A stretch of DNA of 64,000 bases from Candidatus Nitrotoga sp. LAW (GTDB lineage: Bacteria > Pseudomonadota > Gammaproteobacteria > Burkholderiales > Gallionellaceae). Below, piece by piece: positions 47,560 through 57,524 of this stretch. The position numbers and the translations under genes are program-made. The stretch is from NCBI GenBank assembly GCA_003402315.1, contig QFXI01000018.1, positions 119,015-183,014 on the forward strand, written 5' to 3'. The notes under the pieces were generated by a model. That model ran no database searches. It was not told where the DNA came from and saw only the letters and a list, made by a program, of their open reading frames with translations. Position 1 is the first letter of the stretch; every line of letters starts with the position of its first letter.

Positions 47560-49437
47560 ATGAAACAAACCATCGCAGTTAACGTGCCAGATATTGGTGA
47601 CTTTAAGGATGTAACTGTTATCGAGGTGCTAGTAAAAATAGGCGACGCCGTGGCAGCAGAACAATCGCTGATCACATTGGAAACCGACAAGGCGACTGTG
47701 GATGTGCCTTCCCCCGTTGGGGGGGTGGTGAAGGAATTGAAAATCAAAATTGGTGACAAGGTCAGCCAAGGCGGCTCAATCTTAACGTTAGAAACAGAGA
47801 CGACAGCGGAAGAGCCAATCTCTTCGTCTGCCCAATCCACTCCAGTCGCTTCCCCCCCCCTTTTTTCAGAGGAAAAACCAACTCCCTCTCCTGATAAAGA
47901 AAAAGCGCAAGGAAGCATGGGGGCAGGAGAAAGTTCATCTACGCCACAAGTCACTTCCGCCCCATCTTCGATGCCTGAATTTGCTATCCCAAGTTCCTCT
48001 TCATTTGAAAAAGGTGACCTTCATGCCGAAGTAGTCGTCTTGGGCGCCGGCCCCGGTGGCTATACCGCAGCTTTCCGTGCTGCTGATCTGGGCAAACAGG
48101 TAATACTGATTGAACGCCACTCCAAACTCGGGGGGGTGTGTCTTAATGTAGGCTGCATTCCATCGAAGGCGCTGCTACATATCGCCAAGACTATCACCGA
48201 GGCCGATGAAATTTCGCATCATGGCGTCACGTTTAGCAAACCGACGATCGACATTAATAAAATCCGTAGCTGGAAGGAAAGCATTATTGCCAAGCTAACC
48301 GGCGGCTTAGTTGTATTATCCAAACAACGCAAAGTGAACGTAGTTTACGGTGTAGCGAAATTCAATTCGCCTAACAGCATCACGGTGGAAACCAGCGACG
48401 GTAGTAAGACCATCACGTTTGATAACGCCATCATTGCAGCAGGCTCCAGCGTAACGCGTATTCCCGGCTTTCCGTATGATGATCCACGCTTGATTGATTC
48501 TACTGGCGCATTGCTGTTACAGGACATCCCTGAGCGTATGTTAATTATTGGCGGAGGCATCATCGGCTTGGAGATGGGCACGGTATATGACGCGCTGGGC
48601 TCCAAAATTTCTGTGGTCGAATTGGCCGATAACCTAATTCCTGGTGCTGACCGCGATCTTGTACGTCCGTTGCACAAGCGCATCGAAAAACGTTACGAAG
48701 CAATTTATTTAAAGACCAGGGTCACTAAAATTGAGGCAAGGACGGAAGGGTTGAATATCACCTTTGAAGGTGACAATGCACCTCAGCCACAACTATACGA
48801 CCGTGTGCTGCTCGCCGTAGGGCGTCGTCCAAACGGACACGAAATTAACGCAGAAGCGGCAGGTGTGGTGGTCAATGAACGCGGTTTTATCCCAGTTGAT
48901 AAACAACAGCGCAGCAATGTGCCGCATATCTATGCTATCGGCGATATTGTTGGCGACCCTATGCTGGCACACAAGGCAACGCATGAAGGCAAAGTGGCTG
49001 CGGAAGTGATTGCCGGACATAAAGCCAGCTTCGATGCGCTCACCATTCCGTCTGTGGCTTATACCGATCCGGAAATTTCCTGGATGGGTCTGACCGAAAC
49101 ACAAGCTAAAGCACAGGGCATACCCTATGAGAAAGCAGCTTTTCCATGGGCGGCAAGTGGCCGTGCACTATCGATGGGACGTGACGAAGGCCTTACCAAG
49201 CTGCTATATGACCCGCAAACCAAGCGTATTCTCGGTGCAGGCATTGTGGGCAGCAATGCGGGTGAGTTGATCGCCGAAACAGTATTGGCGCTGGAAATGG
49301 GTGCCGACATGGGGGACATCGGTCTGACTATCCATCCACACCCCACACTGTCGGAAACTGTCGGCTTTGCAGCGGAAATTGCCGAAGGCAACATTACCGA
49401 CCTATACATGCCCCGGAAAAAACCAGGACGCATCTAA
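47560..49437 (+). CDS. lpdA: Dihydrolipoyl dehydrogenase with N-terminal lipoyl domain
   Basis: The E3 component of 2-oxoacid dehydrogenase complexes. Residues about 1-80 are a lipoyl domain with the lipoylated lysine in [10 protein letters not shown] Pro/Ser-rich linker (about 85-150) follows, then a FAD/NAD disulfide reductase with [13 protein letters not shown], redox-active [13 protein letters not shown] and C-terminal HPHPTLSE. The lipoyl-fused form is typical of betaproteobacterial pyruvate dehydrogenase clusters, yet aceE and aceF are not adjacent. The linker is encoded over a C9-T6 homopolymer run, which could be prone to slippage. Confidence 0.94.
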   Translation: MKQTIAVNVPDIGDFKDVTVIEVLVKIGDAVAAEQSLITLETDKATVDVPSPVGGVVKELKIKIGDKVSQGGSILTLETETTAEEPISSSAQSTPVASPPLFSEEKPTPSPDKEKAQGSMGAGESSSTPQVTSAPSSMPEFAIPSSSSFEKGDLHAEVVVLGAGPGGYTAAFRAADLGKQVILIERHSKLGGVCLNVGCIPSKALLHIAKTITEADEISHHGVTFSKPTIDINKIRSWKESIIAKLTGGLVVLSKQRKVNVVYGVAKFNSPNSITVETSDGSKTITFDNAIIAAGSSVTRIPGFPYDDPRLIDSTGALLLQDIPERMLIIGGGIIGLEMGTVYDALGSKISVVELADNLIPGADRDLVRPLHKRIEKRYEAIYLKTRVTKIEARTEGLNITFEGDNAPQPQLYDRVLLAVGRRPNGHEINAEAAGVVVNERGFIPVDKQQRSNVPHIYAIGDIVGDPMLAHKATHEGKVAAEVIAGHKASFDALTIPSVAYTDPEISWMGLTETQAKAQGIPYEKAAFPWAASGRALSMGRDEGLTKLLYDPQTKRILGAGIVGSNAGELIAETVLALEMGADMGDIGLTIHPHPTLSETVGFAAEIAEGNITDLYMPRKKPGRI

Positions 49438-49529
49438 AAAATTTAGAGGCACCCATTAGAATCACATTACTACGCCGGTTGCCAGTGCCTCGATTAACCG
49501 CACAATACGGAACCACGATACAAAGAGGT

Positions 49530-51041
49530 TTACCGTCTACCGCCCAAAATCGAACCAAGTACACCACGAATAATTTGCCGCCCAACTGTTGAACCAATGG
49601 CACGGGCGGCACTCTTGGCAAACGCTTCACCGACACCTTCACGGCTTCTTGATGTGCTGCCGCCGAAGATGCTTCCTAATATCCCGCCCAATCCACCGTC
49701 GCCACTCGTCTCCTCTTGCGTGGAATTAACAGCTTCTGCTGCGGTGCCTTCTACGGATTTATTGCTGGCGCGCTCCTTGATGCGTTCGTAAGCTGATTCG
49801 CGGTCCACCGCTTTTTCATAGTGGCCGACAAGCAGTGAATCTTGAATAATGGCTTTACGTTCCACTTCATTAATGGGGCCGATTTGAGCTTGTGGCGGAA
49901 TAATCAGTGCACGTTCAACAATACTCGGGCGACCTTTTTCATCCAGACATGAAACAAGTGCTTCGCCTACACCCAGCGCAGTTATAACAGCCTCTTCATC
50001 CAGGCTAGGATTGTTATGCATAGTTTCAGCTGCTGCTTTCACGGCCTTTTGGTCGCGTGGACTAAAGGCGCGTAGCGCGTGCTGTACGCGGTTGCCGAGC
50101 TGGCCCAGCACCTTGTCCGGTACATCTGCGGGGTTTTGGGTGACAAAATATACACCTACGCCTTTGGAACGAATTAGGCGCACTACTTGTTCGATTTTAT
50201 CGAGCAGTGCTTCAGGGGCATCGTTGAACAGTAAATGCGCTTCGTCGAAGAAAAATACTAGCCTAGGTTTGGCAAGATCACCCGCTTCCGGCAAATTCTC
50301 GAATAATTCAGACAGTAACCATAACAGCATGGTGGAATACACTTTGGGCGAAGACATCAATTTGTCGGCGGCCAGGATATTAATCATGCCGTAGCCGTTA
50401 GCGTCGGTCTGCATCAGATCGGCAATATTGAGCATCGGTTCGCCAAAAAAACTTTCGCCGCCTTGCGTTTCAATTTGCAGCAGGCCGCGCTGAATTGCAC
50501 CGATGCTGGCGCTGGAGATGTTGCCGTATTCCGTCGTGAAATCTGCCGCATTTTCACCGACGTATTGCAGCATCGCGCGTAGATCTTTCAAATCAAGCAA
50601 TAATAATTCATTGTCATCGGCGACCTTGAACACTAGCGCCAGCACGCCCTGCTGTACTTCGTTCAAATTCAACATACGCCCGATGAGCAGCGGTCCCATG
50701 TCAGAAATAGTGGCACGCAACGGATGGCCCATGGTTCCGAATACATCCCAAAACGTTACTGGATAGGCACGATGTACAAAATTTTCCAGGTTGAGTTGCG
50801 TAACTCTTTCGGTAACTTTTTGATTATTGCCCCCGGTTTTGCTCAAACCGGACAAATCTCCCTTAATATCGGAAAGAAATACTGGCACACCAATGCGGCT
50901 GAAGGATTCCGCCAGTGTTTGCAGGGTGACAGTCTTACCCGTTCCTGTCGCACCCGTTATCAGTCCGTGACGATTGGCCATTTGCGGCAGCAGAAAAAGT
51001 TCTTGTTTATCATTCTTAGCGATCAGTAGCGGTTCGCTCAT
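49530..51041 (-). CDS. HerA-like ATPase, DUF853/YjgR family
   Basis: A RecA-fold ATPase of the HerA/FtsK superfamily. Walker A is [10 protein letters not shown] near residue 35 and Walker [13 protein letters not shown] near 265. The C-terminal ~90 residues are Gly/Ser-rich and low in complexity ([11 protein letters not shown]), typical of YjgR. It has 503 residues. No NurA-like nuclease is adjacent, so the role remains unknown. It is convergent with lpdA. Confidence 0.88.
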   Translation of the reverse strand: MSEPLLIAKNDKQELFLLPQMANRHGLITGATGTGKTVTLQTLAESFSRIGVPVFLSDIKGDLSGLSKTGGNNQKVTERVTQLNLENFVHRAYPVTFWDVFGTMGHPLRATISDMGPLLIGRMLNLNEVQQGVLALVFKVADDNELLLLDLKDLRAMLQYVGENAADFTTEYGNISSASIGAIQRGLLQIETQGGESFFGEPMLNIADLMQTDANGYGMINILAADKLMSSPKVYSTMLLWLLSELFENLPEAGDLAKPRLVFFFDEAHLLFNDAPEALLDKIEQVVRLIRSKGVGVYFVTQNPADVPDKVLGQLGNRVQHALRAFSPRDQKAVKAAAETMHNNPSLDEEAVITALGVGEALVSCLDEKGRPSIVERALIIPPQAQIGPINEVERKAIIQDSLLVGHYEKAVDRESAYERIKERASNKSVEGTAAEAVNSTQEETSGDGGLGGILGSIFGGSTSRSREGVGEAFAKSAARAIGSTVGRQIIRGVLGSILGGRR

Positions 51042-51300
51042 ATTGGCTCCAAGTTAATTTGGTAGTCTGCACAAAACGTAGCAGGCATAGTTGCATGAAT
51101 GCATTAATCCAGATTAATTAAACAAAAAATGATAACGTGGGCTCACGTTTCATAATGCAGGAAAACTATGTATTCTCATTAATACGTTTTTTTATCATAT
51201 TGCCATAATATACTCGATACCCAATCTGCGTGCTTCCCAAAGACTTTGTAATAATGATATATAAATTTTCTAAACCAACTTTTACAGGATAAATATCATC

Positions 51301-52107
51301 ATGCCTCAACATAAAATCCAAAGCATTCTATTTGCCTTTATCACATTTGCCGCTAGCCATGCCCACGCTATTGATTTTGGTGATCTAATCAACAAAGAAC
51401 TTGGCAAGCTGGACAAATCTGCTCCACAAAAATCAGAGCCTGCAGCCACTAGTAACACAACTGGAACTGCAAAACCTACAACAAGCCTGGCCAATTTTAG
51501 CAACAACGATCAGGTTGACAGCTTGAAGCAGGCCCTTGTTCAGGGTGCGGAAACTGCTGTTGCCAACCTTTCCAAAGAGAACGGTTACCTCGGCAACAAC
51601 AAAGTGCGTATTCCATTGCCGGAAAATTTACAGAAAGCGGATGGTTTATTACGTAAATTTGGTATGGGAAAGTATGCCGACGATTTGACTACTTCCATAA
51701 ACCGGGCCGCCGAAACGGCAGCACCTGAAGCAAAAGATTTATTAGTTGGTGCGGTCAATAAAATGACTGTGGAAGACGCAAAAGGCATACTCACGGGTGG
51801 GAGCGATGCTGCCACGCAATATTTCCGCAAAAATACTGAAACGGCACTGGCTGGAAAATTTAAACCTATCGTGGCAACTTCAATGCAAAAAGTGAAGCTC
51901 GCTGAAGCCTATGATCAGTTCGCTGAAAAGGGTGGAAAGTTTGGCTTGATAGACAAACGCGATATCAAAATGGATGACTACATTACCCGCAAGGCAATGG
52001 ATGGCTTGTTTCTAATGATCGCCGAACAAGAAAAAGCGATTCGCGCAAATCCGCTTGAAGCAACAGGCAATCTGGCAAAAAAGATTTTTTCGGCGATCAA
52101 ATTTTAA
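51301..52107 (+). CDS. DUF4197 domain-containing periplasmic protein
   Basis: The 268-residue protein has a signal peptide (about 1-23, ending AHA) and then a DUF4197 region. Typical features are LKQALVQGAETAVANLSKENGYLGNNKVRIPLPE, the segment AKGILTGGSDAATQYFR, and GLFLMIAEQEKAIRANP near the end. The function is unknown; homologues are common in proteobacteria. Monocistronic. Confidence 0.88.
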   Translation: MPQHKIQSILFAFITFAASHAHAIDFGDLINKELGKLDKSAPQKSEPAATSNTTGTAKPTTSLANFSNNDQVDSLKQALVQGAETAVANLSKENGYLGNNKVRIPLPENLQKADGLLRKFGMGKYADDLTTSINRAAETAAPEAKDLLVGAVNKMTVEDAKGILTGGSDAATQYFRKNTETALAGKFKPIVATSMQKVKLAEAYDQFAEKGGKFGLIDKRDIKMDDYITRKAMDGLFLMIAEQEKAIRANPLEATGNLAKKIFSAIKF

Positions 52108-52170
52108 CTGGTTGGCCATTCACTATTTAATGGGAAGGATGGGTTTGGAGAATCTACCGACTTTTTGAAC

Positions 52171-52569
52171 ATGACTGAATCTACCAGTCTGATATCACTT
52201 TTCATTAGCAGTTTCCTTGCCGCCACCTTGCTTCCCGGTGGCTCTGAAATTGTGCTGGCCAGTGTGTTGAAACTGTACCCGGAATTATTTTGGCCTGCAC
52301 TTTTGCTCGGGACTCTCGGTAATACGTTGGGTGGCATGGTGTCATTCGGTATGGGTTGGTTGCTACCGCAAACCCATAAACTCAAGCATGTAGAAAAAAT
52401 ACAACACTACGGCACACCCGCATTATTGTTTGCCTGGGTACCATTATTGGGTGATGCGCTGTGTCTTGCTGCCGGATGGCTAAGGCTTAATCCATGGCAG
52501 GCTGCATTATTCATGGTAATCGGCAAATTCGCGCGTTATTGGGTAATTGCGGTTGCAACCCAAATTTAA
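52171..52569 (+). CDS. YqaA-like small membrane protein (DedA superfamily)
   Basis: A 132-residue membrane protein with about three to four hydrophobic segments. It has the motif FLAATLLPGGSEIVLA near the start and a GNTLGGMVSFGMGW segment, as in E. coli YqaA and other short VTT/DedA-like proteins. ATG 52171 is preferred over the track's TTG two codons earlier. Proteins of this superfamily take part in lipid scrambling or membrane homeostasis; the specific role is unknown. Confidence 0.82.
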   Translation: MTESTSLISLFISSFLAATLLPGGSEIVLASVLKLYPELFWPALLLGTLGNTLGGMVSFGMGWLLPQTHKLKHVEKIQHYGTPALLFAWVPLLGDALCLAAGWLRLNPWQAALFMVIGKFARYWVIAVATQI

Positions 52570-52691
52570 ATCAAAGAGTCGCGCGGAACGCTCACGATTC
52601 AATTACTTCAATGTCACTTCCTTATAGACGGGTTCACGAGTCTATCGAAGAAGATCATGAAGGTAATAAACGTAGGCTAAGTTTAAAACAA

Positions 52692-55600
52692 TCAGACCTT
52701 TGACCGAGCAAATTCCTCGAACTGGTCGGCCAACAGTGGCTTGCAATAATAATAACCCTGTAACTCATCGCAACCCTGTTCCCGCAGGAACGTCAGCTGC
52801 CCTACTGTTTCCACTCCTTCGGCGATGGTTTGCAGTCCAAGGCTCTTCGCCATGTTGATAACGGCTCCAACGATAGCCCTGTCTTCTGGATCGGTACTAA
52901 TGTCACGCACAAAAGACTGGTCAATCTTGAGTTTGTATACCTTAAATTTCTTCAGGTGGCTTAGCGATGAAAAACCGGTGCCAAAATCATCGATCGACAT
53001 GCGCACGCCGCGCTCGTGCAGTTTGTTCATTACGGCGATGGCCTTTTGCGGATCGTGCATCGCTACGCCCTCGGTCAGCTCCAGCTCCAAATATTCCGGC
53101 AGCAAGCCCTCTTCGTCGAGAATACGCGTGATCAGATTGGGCAAGTCGGGATGACGGAACTGAACTACGGAAAGATTCACCGCCATAACCAGTGGGGCAA
53201 GGCCATTTTGCATCCAGGATTTTGCCTGCCGTACCGCATGCCTCAGCACCCACTCTCCAATTGGTAGGATCAGTCCACTTTCCTCTGCGGAGGGGATAAA
53301 TTCTGTTGGTGAAACTGAACCTAACACGGGATGTGACCAGTGCAGCAAAGCTTCTGCCCCGACGATGCGACCGTCACGCACGGATACCTGCGGTTGATAG
53401 TAAATCTGCATTTGATCGCGTTCAATCGCTTGACGCAATGCGTTAACCAGTGTCAGGTGACGCGCCGAACGAATTTGCATTTCTGCCGTAAAGAAACTGT
53501 AACCATGACGGCCTTCGTGCTTGGCACGGTACATGGCGGAGTCGGCACTCTTAGAAAGCGTCTCCAGATCCACGCCGTCACCCGGATAAAGTGCAATACC
53601 GATCGAGCCGGTTACATTCAGATCATACTGTTCTATCTGGCAGGGTTCGGCGATGACGTCCAGCAGTTTCTGCGCTACATGAGGCGCTTCGTGTGCATCG
53701 ACGCCGTACAACAAGAAAATAAACTCGTCCCCACCAAGGCGCGACACCATATCTTCCTCGCGTAGCACCAAGCGTAGCCGTTTAGCCAGTTCGACCAATA
53801 ACGCATCACCGACACTATGGCCAAGCGTATCGTTAATATCCTTGAAGTGATCGAGATCGAGGAACATCAACGTCACAGGCTCCCGACTCCGCTGCGCCAA
53901 ACTAATGACATATTTGGCGTGGTTATTCAATTGGACCCGGTTTGGTAGTCCGGTGAGCGCGTCGAAATGTGCCAGATATTGAATACGTTTCTCGGCTTCC
54001 TTACGCGCAGTAATGTCTCTGGTAATACCAAGCAACATCGTGATCTTTCCGGCCGCATCACTGAGTGGTGCGGCATGGGTTTCAAGCCAGTGCTGAGCCC
54101 CCTTGATCCCTTTGATTTCGAACTCAAAGATACAACTTTCTCCACTCATTACGCGTTTGTGCGTGGCAATAAAGGAATCTTGATATTCAGGAAGAATAAA
54201 GTCTACGAGATTATGCTGTTGCACCTCCTCTAGGGAATCTGCCTCGAGCATAGCAAGACCCGTAGTGTTCATTTCCATAATTCCACCGCCATCGCCTATG
54301 ACCATTATGCATTCCGGTTCCGTCTCGATGATGGTACGCAAGCGTTGTTCGCTCTTCCGTAATGCTTCTTCTGCCCGCTTACGCTGCGCCTCGTGCTCAA
54401 AACTTTTTAGCGCATAATCTATGTCCATCGCCATTCCCACCAGCAAATTACGCACATTTTCGTCAAAAGCGTTGTCCACATCAGTATAGAGGGTCAAAAC
54501 CTCGGTGACCTTTCCATTACGGTGTAGCGGAAGCGCGGCGGATGATGCCCACCCAAACCGGGCACCATGCTTATGCCATAGCGTGGTAACGAGGTCATCC
54601 TGAAAATTTTGACACCAAAACGGCAAATTCTCGCGGAACGCCGAGCTAGTCGGTCCACGTCCGTATGGTTCATTGGCGGCCACAGGAATTTGCAGCCCTT
54701 TCAAATATTCCACACCGCTGCCAAAGGATGCGATCGGCTTTATCTGTTTGCTATGTTCTTCAAGCGCGCCTATCCATGCCATATCCATACCGCCGAAATT
54801 TACGACAGCGCGGCAGACTTGCTCGAACAATTCCGCCTCGCTGGTACAGCGCACAATGGCCTGGTTACATTTGCTCAACGCAGCGTAAAGCTTGGTCAAG
54901 CGTTGCTTTGTTGCTTCGGCTTCCTTGCGCTGAGCGTCGATTCTGGCCAAATTCATCTGCGTTTCCGATAACCAGTCCAGCACACTATTTTCCATGCCTT
55001 TAGCGACTGAAATGACGGATGAAAAATTTCCACTGCCAAGATGGGCGATACGCGTATGCAGCTCGTTTACTGAACCACCCAGCGTTGCATACAAATTCCG
55101 TTGCGATTTCCATAGTAAAAATGCTAACAGCAAGCCCAACAGGATGAAGGCTACACGAATTAATGTGGCGCGGACTTCAGCTGTATGGACAGCCTCAAAC
55201 GTTCGCTGATCCGCCATTATTTGAAACTGGCTGATCGGCCTCATAACATTAGCCTTGGCTTGATGATAAGCCGCGTCATGCAATATAGAAATTGCCTCGG
55301 CACGGTTGGTTTCAATCAGCGGGCTGGTTGATTCAATCAATTCCATTGCGGCAAATTCGGTGCGCGTGAGCGTATCCGAGTTGGTTTTTGCCTCCGCCAG
55401 TTTGGCGAATTCTTCTTTAGTAAAACCAGCCCCCCGCATCAACTCCAACAGGGGAACGGCCAGTCCCGGCGACTGCGGACGCAGGTCGTCGCCTAGCACG
55501 ATATCCCAGTAAATGTTCTGGTAGCTGACCGGACGGGGTTTCCTGCCATCTTGGATGTCAAGAATTTCTTGATAATGTTGCTTGTAGATGGGGTCTCCGG

Positions 55601-55826
55601 TCACCACATAGGTGCGAACCATACGTGTAAGGTCATCAGACGACTGGCGTAATTCGTCAGTCAACATTAATGAGTACTGCCGCAATTCGTTAATGCGGTC
55701 GACCGCCTTTTCTGCCCAAACATAAATGGCAAAGGTTGCAGCGAAAACAACGAACGTACCCAACGTTAGCCAAAGATGGCGTGAAAATCGGGGCAAGTTG
55801 TTCTTGAAAGTAGTCATTATTGCCAT
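52692..55826 (-). CDS. Membrane sensor with GAF-PAS-GGDEF-EAL domains
   Basis: A cyclic-di-GMP enzyme of about 1044 residues. Two membrane helices (about 17-37 and 225-245) flank a periplasmic sensor region. A GAF domain (about 315-470), a PAS domain (about 490-610), a GGDEF domain and an EAL domain follow. GGDEF is intact (RLGGDEFIF) and preceded by an RxxD inhibitory site (REED). EAL residues are present: EALLHW, ELELTEG, DDFGTGFSSL, KIDQSF and EGVE. Both activities look possible. ATG 55826 was chosen; 55817 is as good. Confidence 0.9.
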   Translation of the reverse strand: MAIMTTFKNNLPRFSRHLWLTLGTFVVFAATFAIYVWAEKAVDRINELRQYSLMLTDELRQSSDDLTRMVRTYVVTGDPIYKQHYQEILDIQDGRKPRPVSYQNIYWDIVLGDDLRPQSPGLAVPLLELMRGAGFTKEEFAKLAEAKTNSDTLTRTEFAAMELIESTSPLIETNRAEAISILHDAAYHQAKANVMRPISQFQIMADQRTFEAVHTAEVRATLIRVAFILLGLLLAFLLWKSQRNLYATLGGSVNELHTRIAHLGSGNFSSVISVAKGMENSVLDWLSETQMNLARIDAQRKEAEATKQRLTKLYAALSKCNQAIVRCTSEAELFEQVCRAVVNFGGMDMAWIGALEEHSKQIKPIASFGSGVEYLKGLQIPVAANEPYGRGPTSSAFRENLPFWCQNFQDDLVTTLWHKHGARFGWASSAALPLHRNGKVTEVLTLYTDVDNAFDENVRNLLVGMAMDIDYALKSFEHEAQRKRAEEALRKSEQRLRTIIETEPECIMVIGDGGGIMEMNTTGLAMLEADSLEEVQQHNLVDFILPEYQDSFIATHKRVMSGESCIFEFEIKGIKGAQHWLETHAAPLSDAAGKITMLLGITRDITARKEAEKRIQYLAHFDALTGLPNRVQLNNHAKYVISLAQRSREPVTLMFLDLDHFKDINDTLGHSVGDALLVELAKRLRLVLREEDMVSRLGGDEFIFLLYGVDAHEAPHVAQKLLDVIAEPCQIEQYDLNVTGSIGIALYPGDGVDLETLSKSADSAMYRAKHEGRHGYSFFTAEMQIRSARHLTLVNALRQAIERDQMQIYYQPQVSVRDGRIVGAEALLHWSHPVLGSVSPTEFIPSAEESGLILPIGEWVLRHAVRQAKSWMQNGLAPLVMAVNLSVVQFRHPDLPNLITRILDEEGLLPEYLELELTEGVAMHDPQKAIAVMNKLHERGVRMSIDDFGTGFSSLSHLKKFKVYKLKIDQSFVRDISTDPEDRAIVGAVINMAKSLGLQTIAEGVETVGQLTFLREQGCDELQGYYYCKPLLADQFEEFARSKV

Positions 55827-55919
55827 TCTTTCTAAGCGCGCTACAGATTGTGAAAAATAGTTAACCAGCGCGTATAGCTTCTGACGCGGATTCAATTTCG
55901 GGACACAACAAAAACATTC

Positions 55920-55955
55920 GTTACCTTAGCGCAAATTGATTTGCGCTAAGGTAAC
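55920..55955. repeat. Perfect 17-bp inverted repeat with 2-nt spacer
   Basis: The arms GTTACCTTAGCGCAAAT and ATTTGCGCTAAGGTAAC are exact reverse complements around TG. It lies about 95 bp upstream of the GGDEF-EAL start, so it may fall in that gene's leader. No T-run follows on the plus strand; on the minus strand the next bases are GAATGTTTTTG, a poor terminator tail. Confidence 0.75.
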
Positions 55956-56031
55956 TGATTTAGCAAACACAATGCCGTTTGAAACACTTTAAATATAATA
56001 GATGACAAACATGGTAGGCCGCAATGAAACA

Positions 56032-56139
56032 GCAAATCTTGGATGTGAAGCCATACCTAACGACGCCACGCTACTGAAATTCCGTCATATTCTGGTGAAG
56101 AAGAATTGTTTGCCGACATTAGTGAAGTACTGCTTTTGA
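56032..56139 (+). pseudogene. IS5-type transposase remnant
   Basis: One frame reads CEAIPNDATLLKFRHIL followed by VKKN and ends in a stop. This matches the IPDxTTLLxFRHLLE segment near the N-terminus of IS5-family transposases. Only about 35 codons remain, with no start. It sits between the inverted repeat and the Sel1 gene. Confidence 0.55.
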
Positions 56140-56340
56140 TTTTGAAGGAGGCAATGGTGTTCCGTTTTGCCTTAAGCGGCCTGCGAGTGCAGGCACGTGT
56201 TGAATGCCATTATAATGATTAAAAAATAAACGGAAGTCAGACGTAGTGAGGCTACTTAACTGCCTAGTTTTGTGTGTTATAGACAGTATAGGCATGGTTT
56301 TCATACAAAGTGTGAAATAGTGGTTTTTCTGGAGGAATGA

Positions 56341-57351
56341 ATGAATAAATGGTTTTTTTATTTAGCAGTAGTGTTGGCAGTGGGTAGTGGCTTGGCCCAC
56401 GCACATTCAGATGGGGCGAAGGCAGAAGAGAAGTATGTGCACGTTAAAGATGCCTTGCGCTTAGCCGCCGAGCAAGGTGATGCAGCCGCACAAAACACCC
56501 TTGGTGAAATGTTCCTCCAAGGGGATGGCGTTACACAAGACACTCAAGAAGCCGTAAAGTGGTTTCACCTGGCCGCCAAACAAGGGCATGCACAAGCCCA
56601 ATTTAACCTTGGTTTAAGTTTTGGCAACGGCCAAGGCGTTACACAGGACTATCAGGAAGCGGTCAAGTGGTTTCGCTCAGCTGCCGAGCAAGGACATGCA
56701 AAAGCGCAATTTAGCCTTGGCATAAGCTACGCCAACGGGCAAGGCGCCATACAAAACTTTGAGGAAGCGATGAAGTGGTTTCGTTTGGCCGCCGAACAAG
56801 GCGATGTAATCGCACAATACAACCTTGGCGTAATTTATCTTGACGGAAAAATTGTAGCGCAAAACTACCCGGAAGCCGTGAAATGGTTTCACTTGGCGGC
56901 CAAACAAGGGCATGCACAAGCCCAATTTAATCTTGGTGTAAGCTACGGCAACGGCCAAGGCGTTACACAAAACGATCAGGAAGCGGTTAAATGGTTCCGC
57001 TTGGCCGCCGAACAGGGGCATACAAAAGCACAATATTACCTCGGCTTAAGTTATGCCAATAAACAGGGCACCATGCGAGACGATCAGGAAGCGGTCAAAT
57101 GGTTTCGCTTAGCCGCCAAGCGAGGCGATGCCGCCGCACAAAATAGTCTTGGTTTAAGATACGGCCTCGGTCAAGGAGTGACGCAAGATTATGTTCGCGC
57201 GCACATGTGGTTCAGTCTCGCAACAAATCGTCAAAAGGACGCGCAAGAAAATCGCGATAAAGTAGCTCAACGCATGACACCAACCCAAATCGCTGAAGCG
57301 CAAAAATTGGCACTCGATTGCAAAAAGAGCAATTACACAAACTGTGATTAG
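56341..57351 (+). CDS. Secreted Sel1-repeat (TPR-like) protein
   Basis: A signal peptide (about 1-22, ending AHAH) is followed by seven consecutive 36-residue Sel1-like repeats (EAVKWFHLAAKQGHAQAQFNLG type) and a partial eighth. The start ATG has GGAGG 8 nt upstream. Sel1 arrays form alpha-solenoids for protein-protein contacts; in bacteria they serve in cell-envelope, signalling or host interactions. No partner is visible nearby. Several repeats are nearly identical at DNA level, a sign of recent duplication or conversion. Confidence 0.9.
   Translation: MNKWFFYLAVVLAVGSGLAHAHSDGAKAEEKYVHVKDALRLAAEQGDAAAQNTLGEMFLQGDGVTQDTQEAVKWFHLAAKQGHAQAQFNLGLSFGNGQGVTQDYQEAVKWFRSAAEQGHAKAQFSLGISYANGQGAIQNFEEAMKWFRLAAEQGDVIAQYNLGVIYLDGKIVAQNYPEAVKWFHLAAKQGHAQAQFNLGVSYGNGQGVTQNDQEAVKWFRLAAEQGHTKAQYYLGLSYANKQGTMRDDQEAVKWFRLAAKRGDAAAQNSLGLRYGLGQGVTQDYVRAHMWFSLATNRQKDAQENRDKVAQRMTPTQIAEAQKLALDCKKSNYTNCD
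56434..57189 (+). repeat. Tandem 108-bp coding repeats of the Sel1 gene
   Basis: Seven units of 36 codons stand head-to-tail. Units two and five share long exact runs such as GGGCATGCACAAGCCCAATT, while others have diverged. Copy number may vary between strains. Confidence 0.85.
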
Positions 57352-57524
57352 CACAGCATATTTGGAGTTCTAAAAGAAACAAATAAATGTCTTGTCTAAG
57401 TTACTTCGATTTCATAACGCGTTGAATAGGGAGTGGGAATTTATCAGGTGGTGGCCGTGTCGGTATCGTATTTGACCCGGTTGGCACTTTTGTTAGCGCA
57501 ACATCACTCACAAACAACGCTGCA

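Noticed and set aside
56434-57189. Regular repeat spacing resembling a CRISPR array
   Set aside because: Units are 108 bp, contiguous and in frame, with no spacers; they encode Sel1 repeats.
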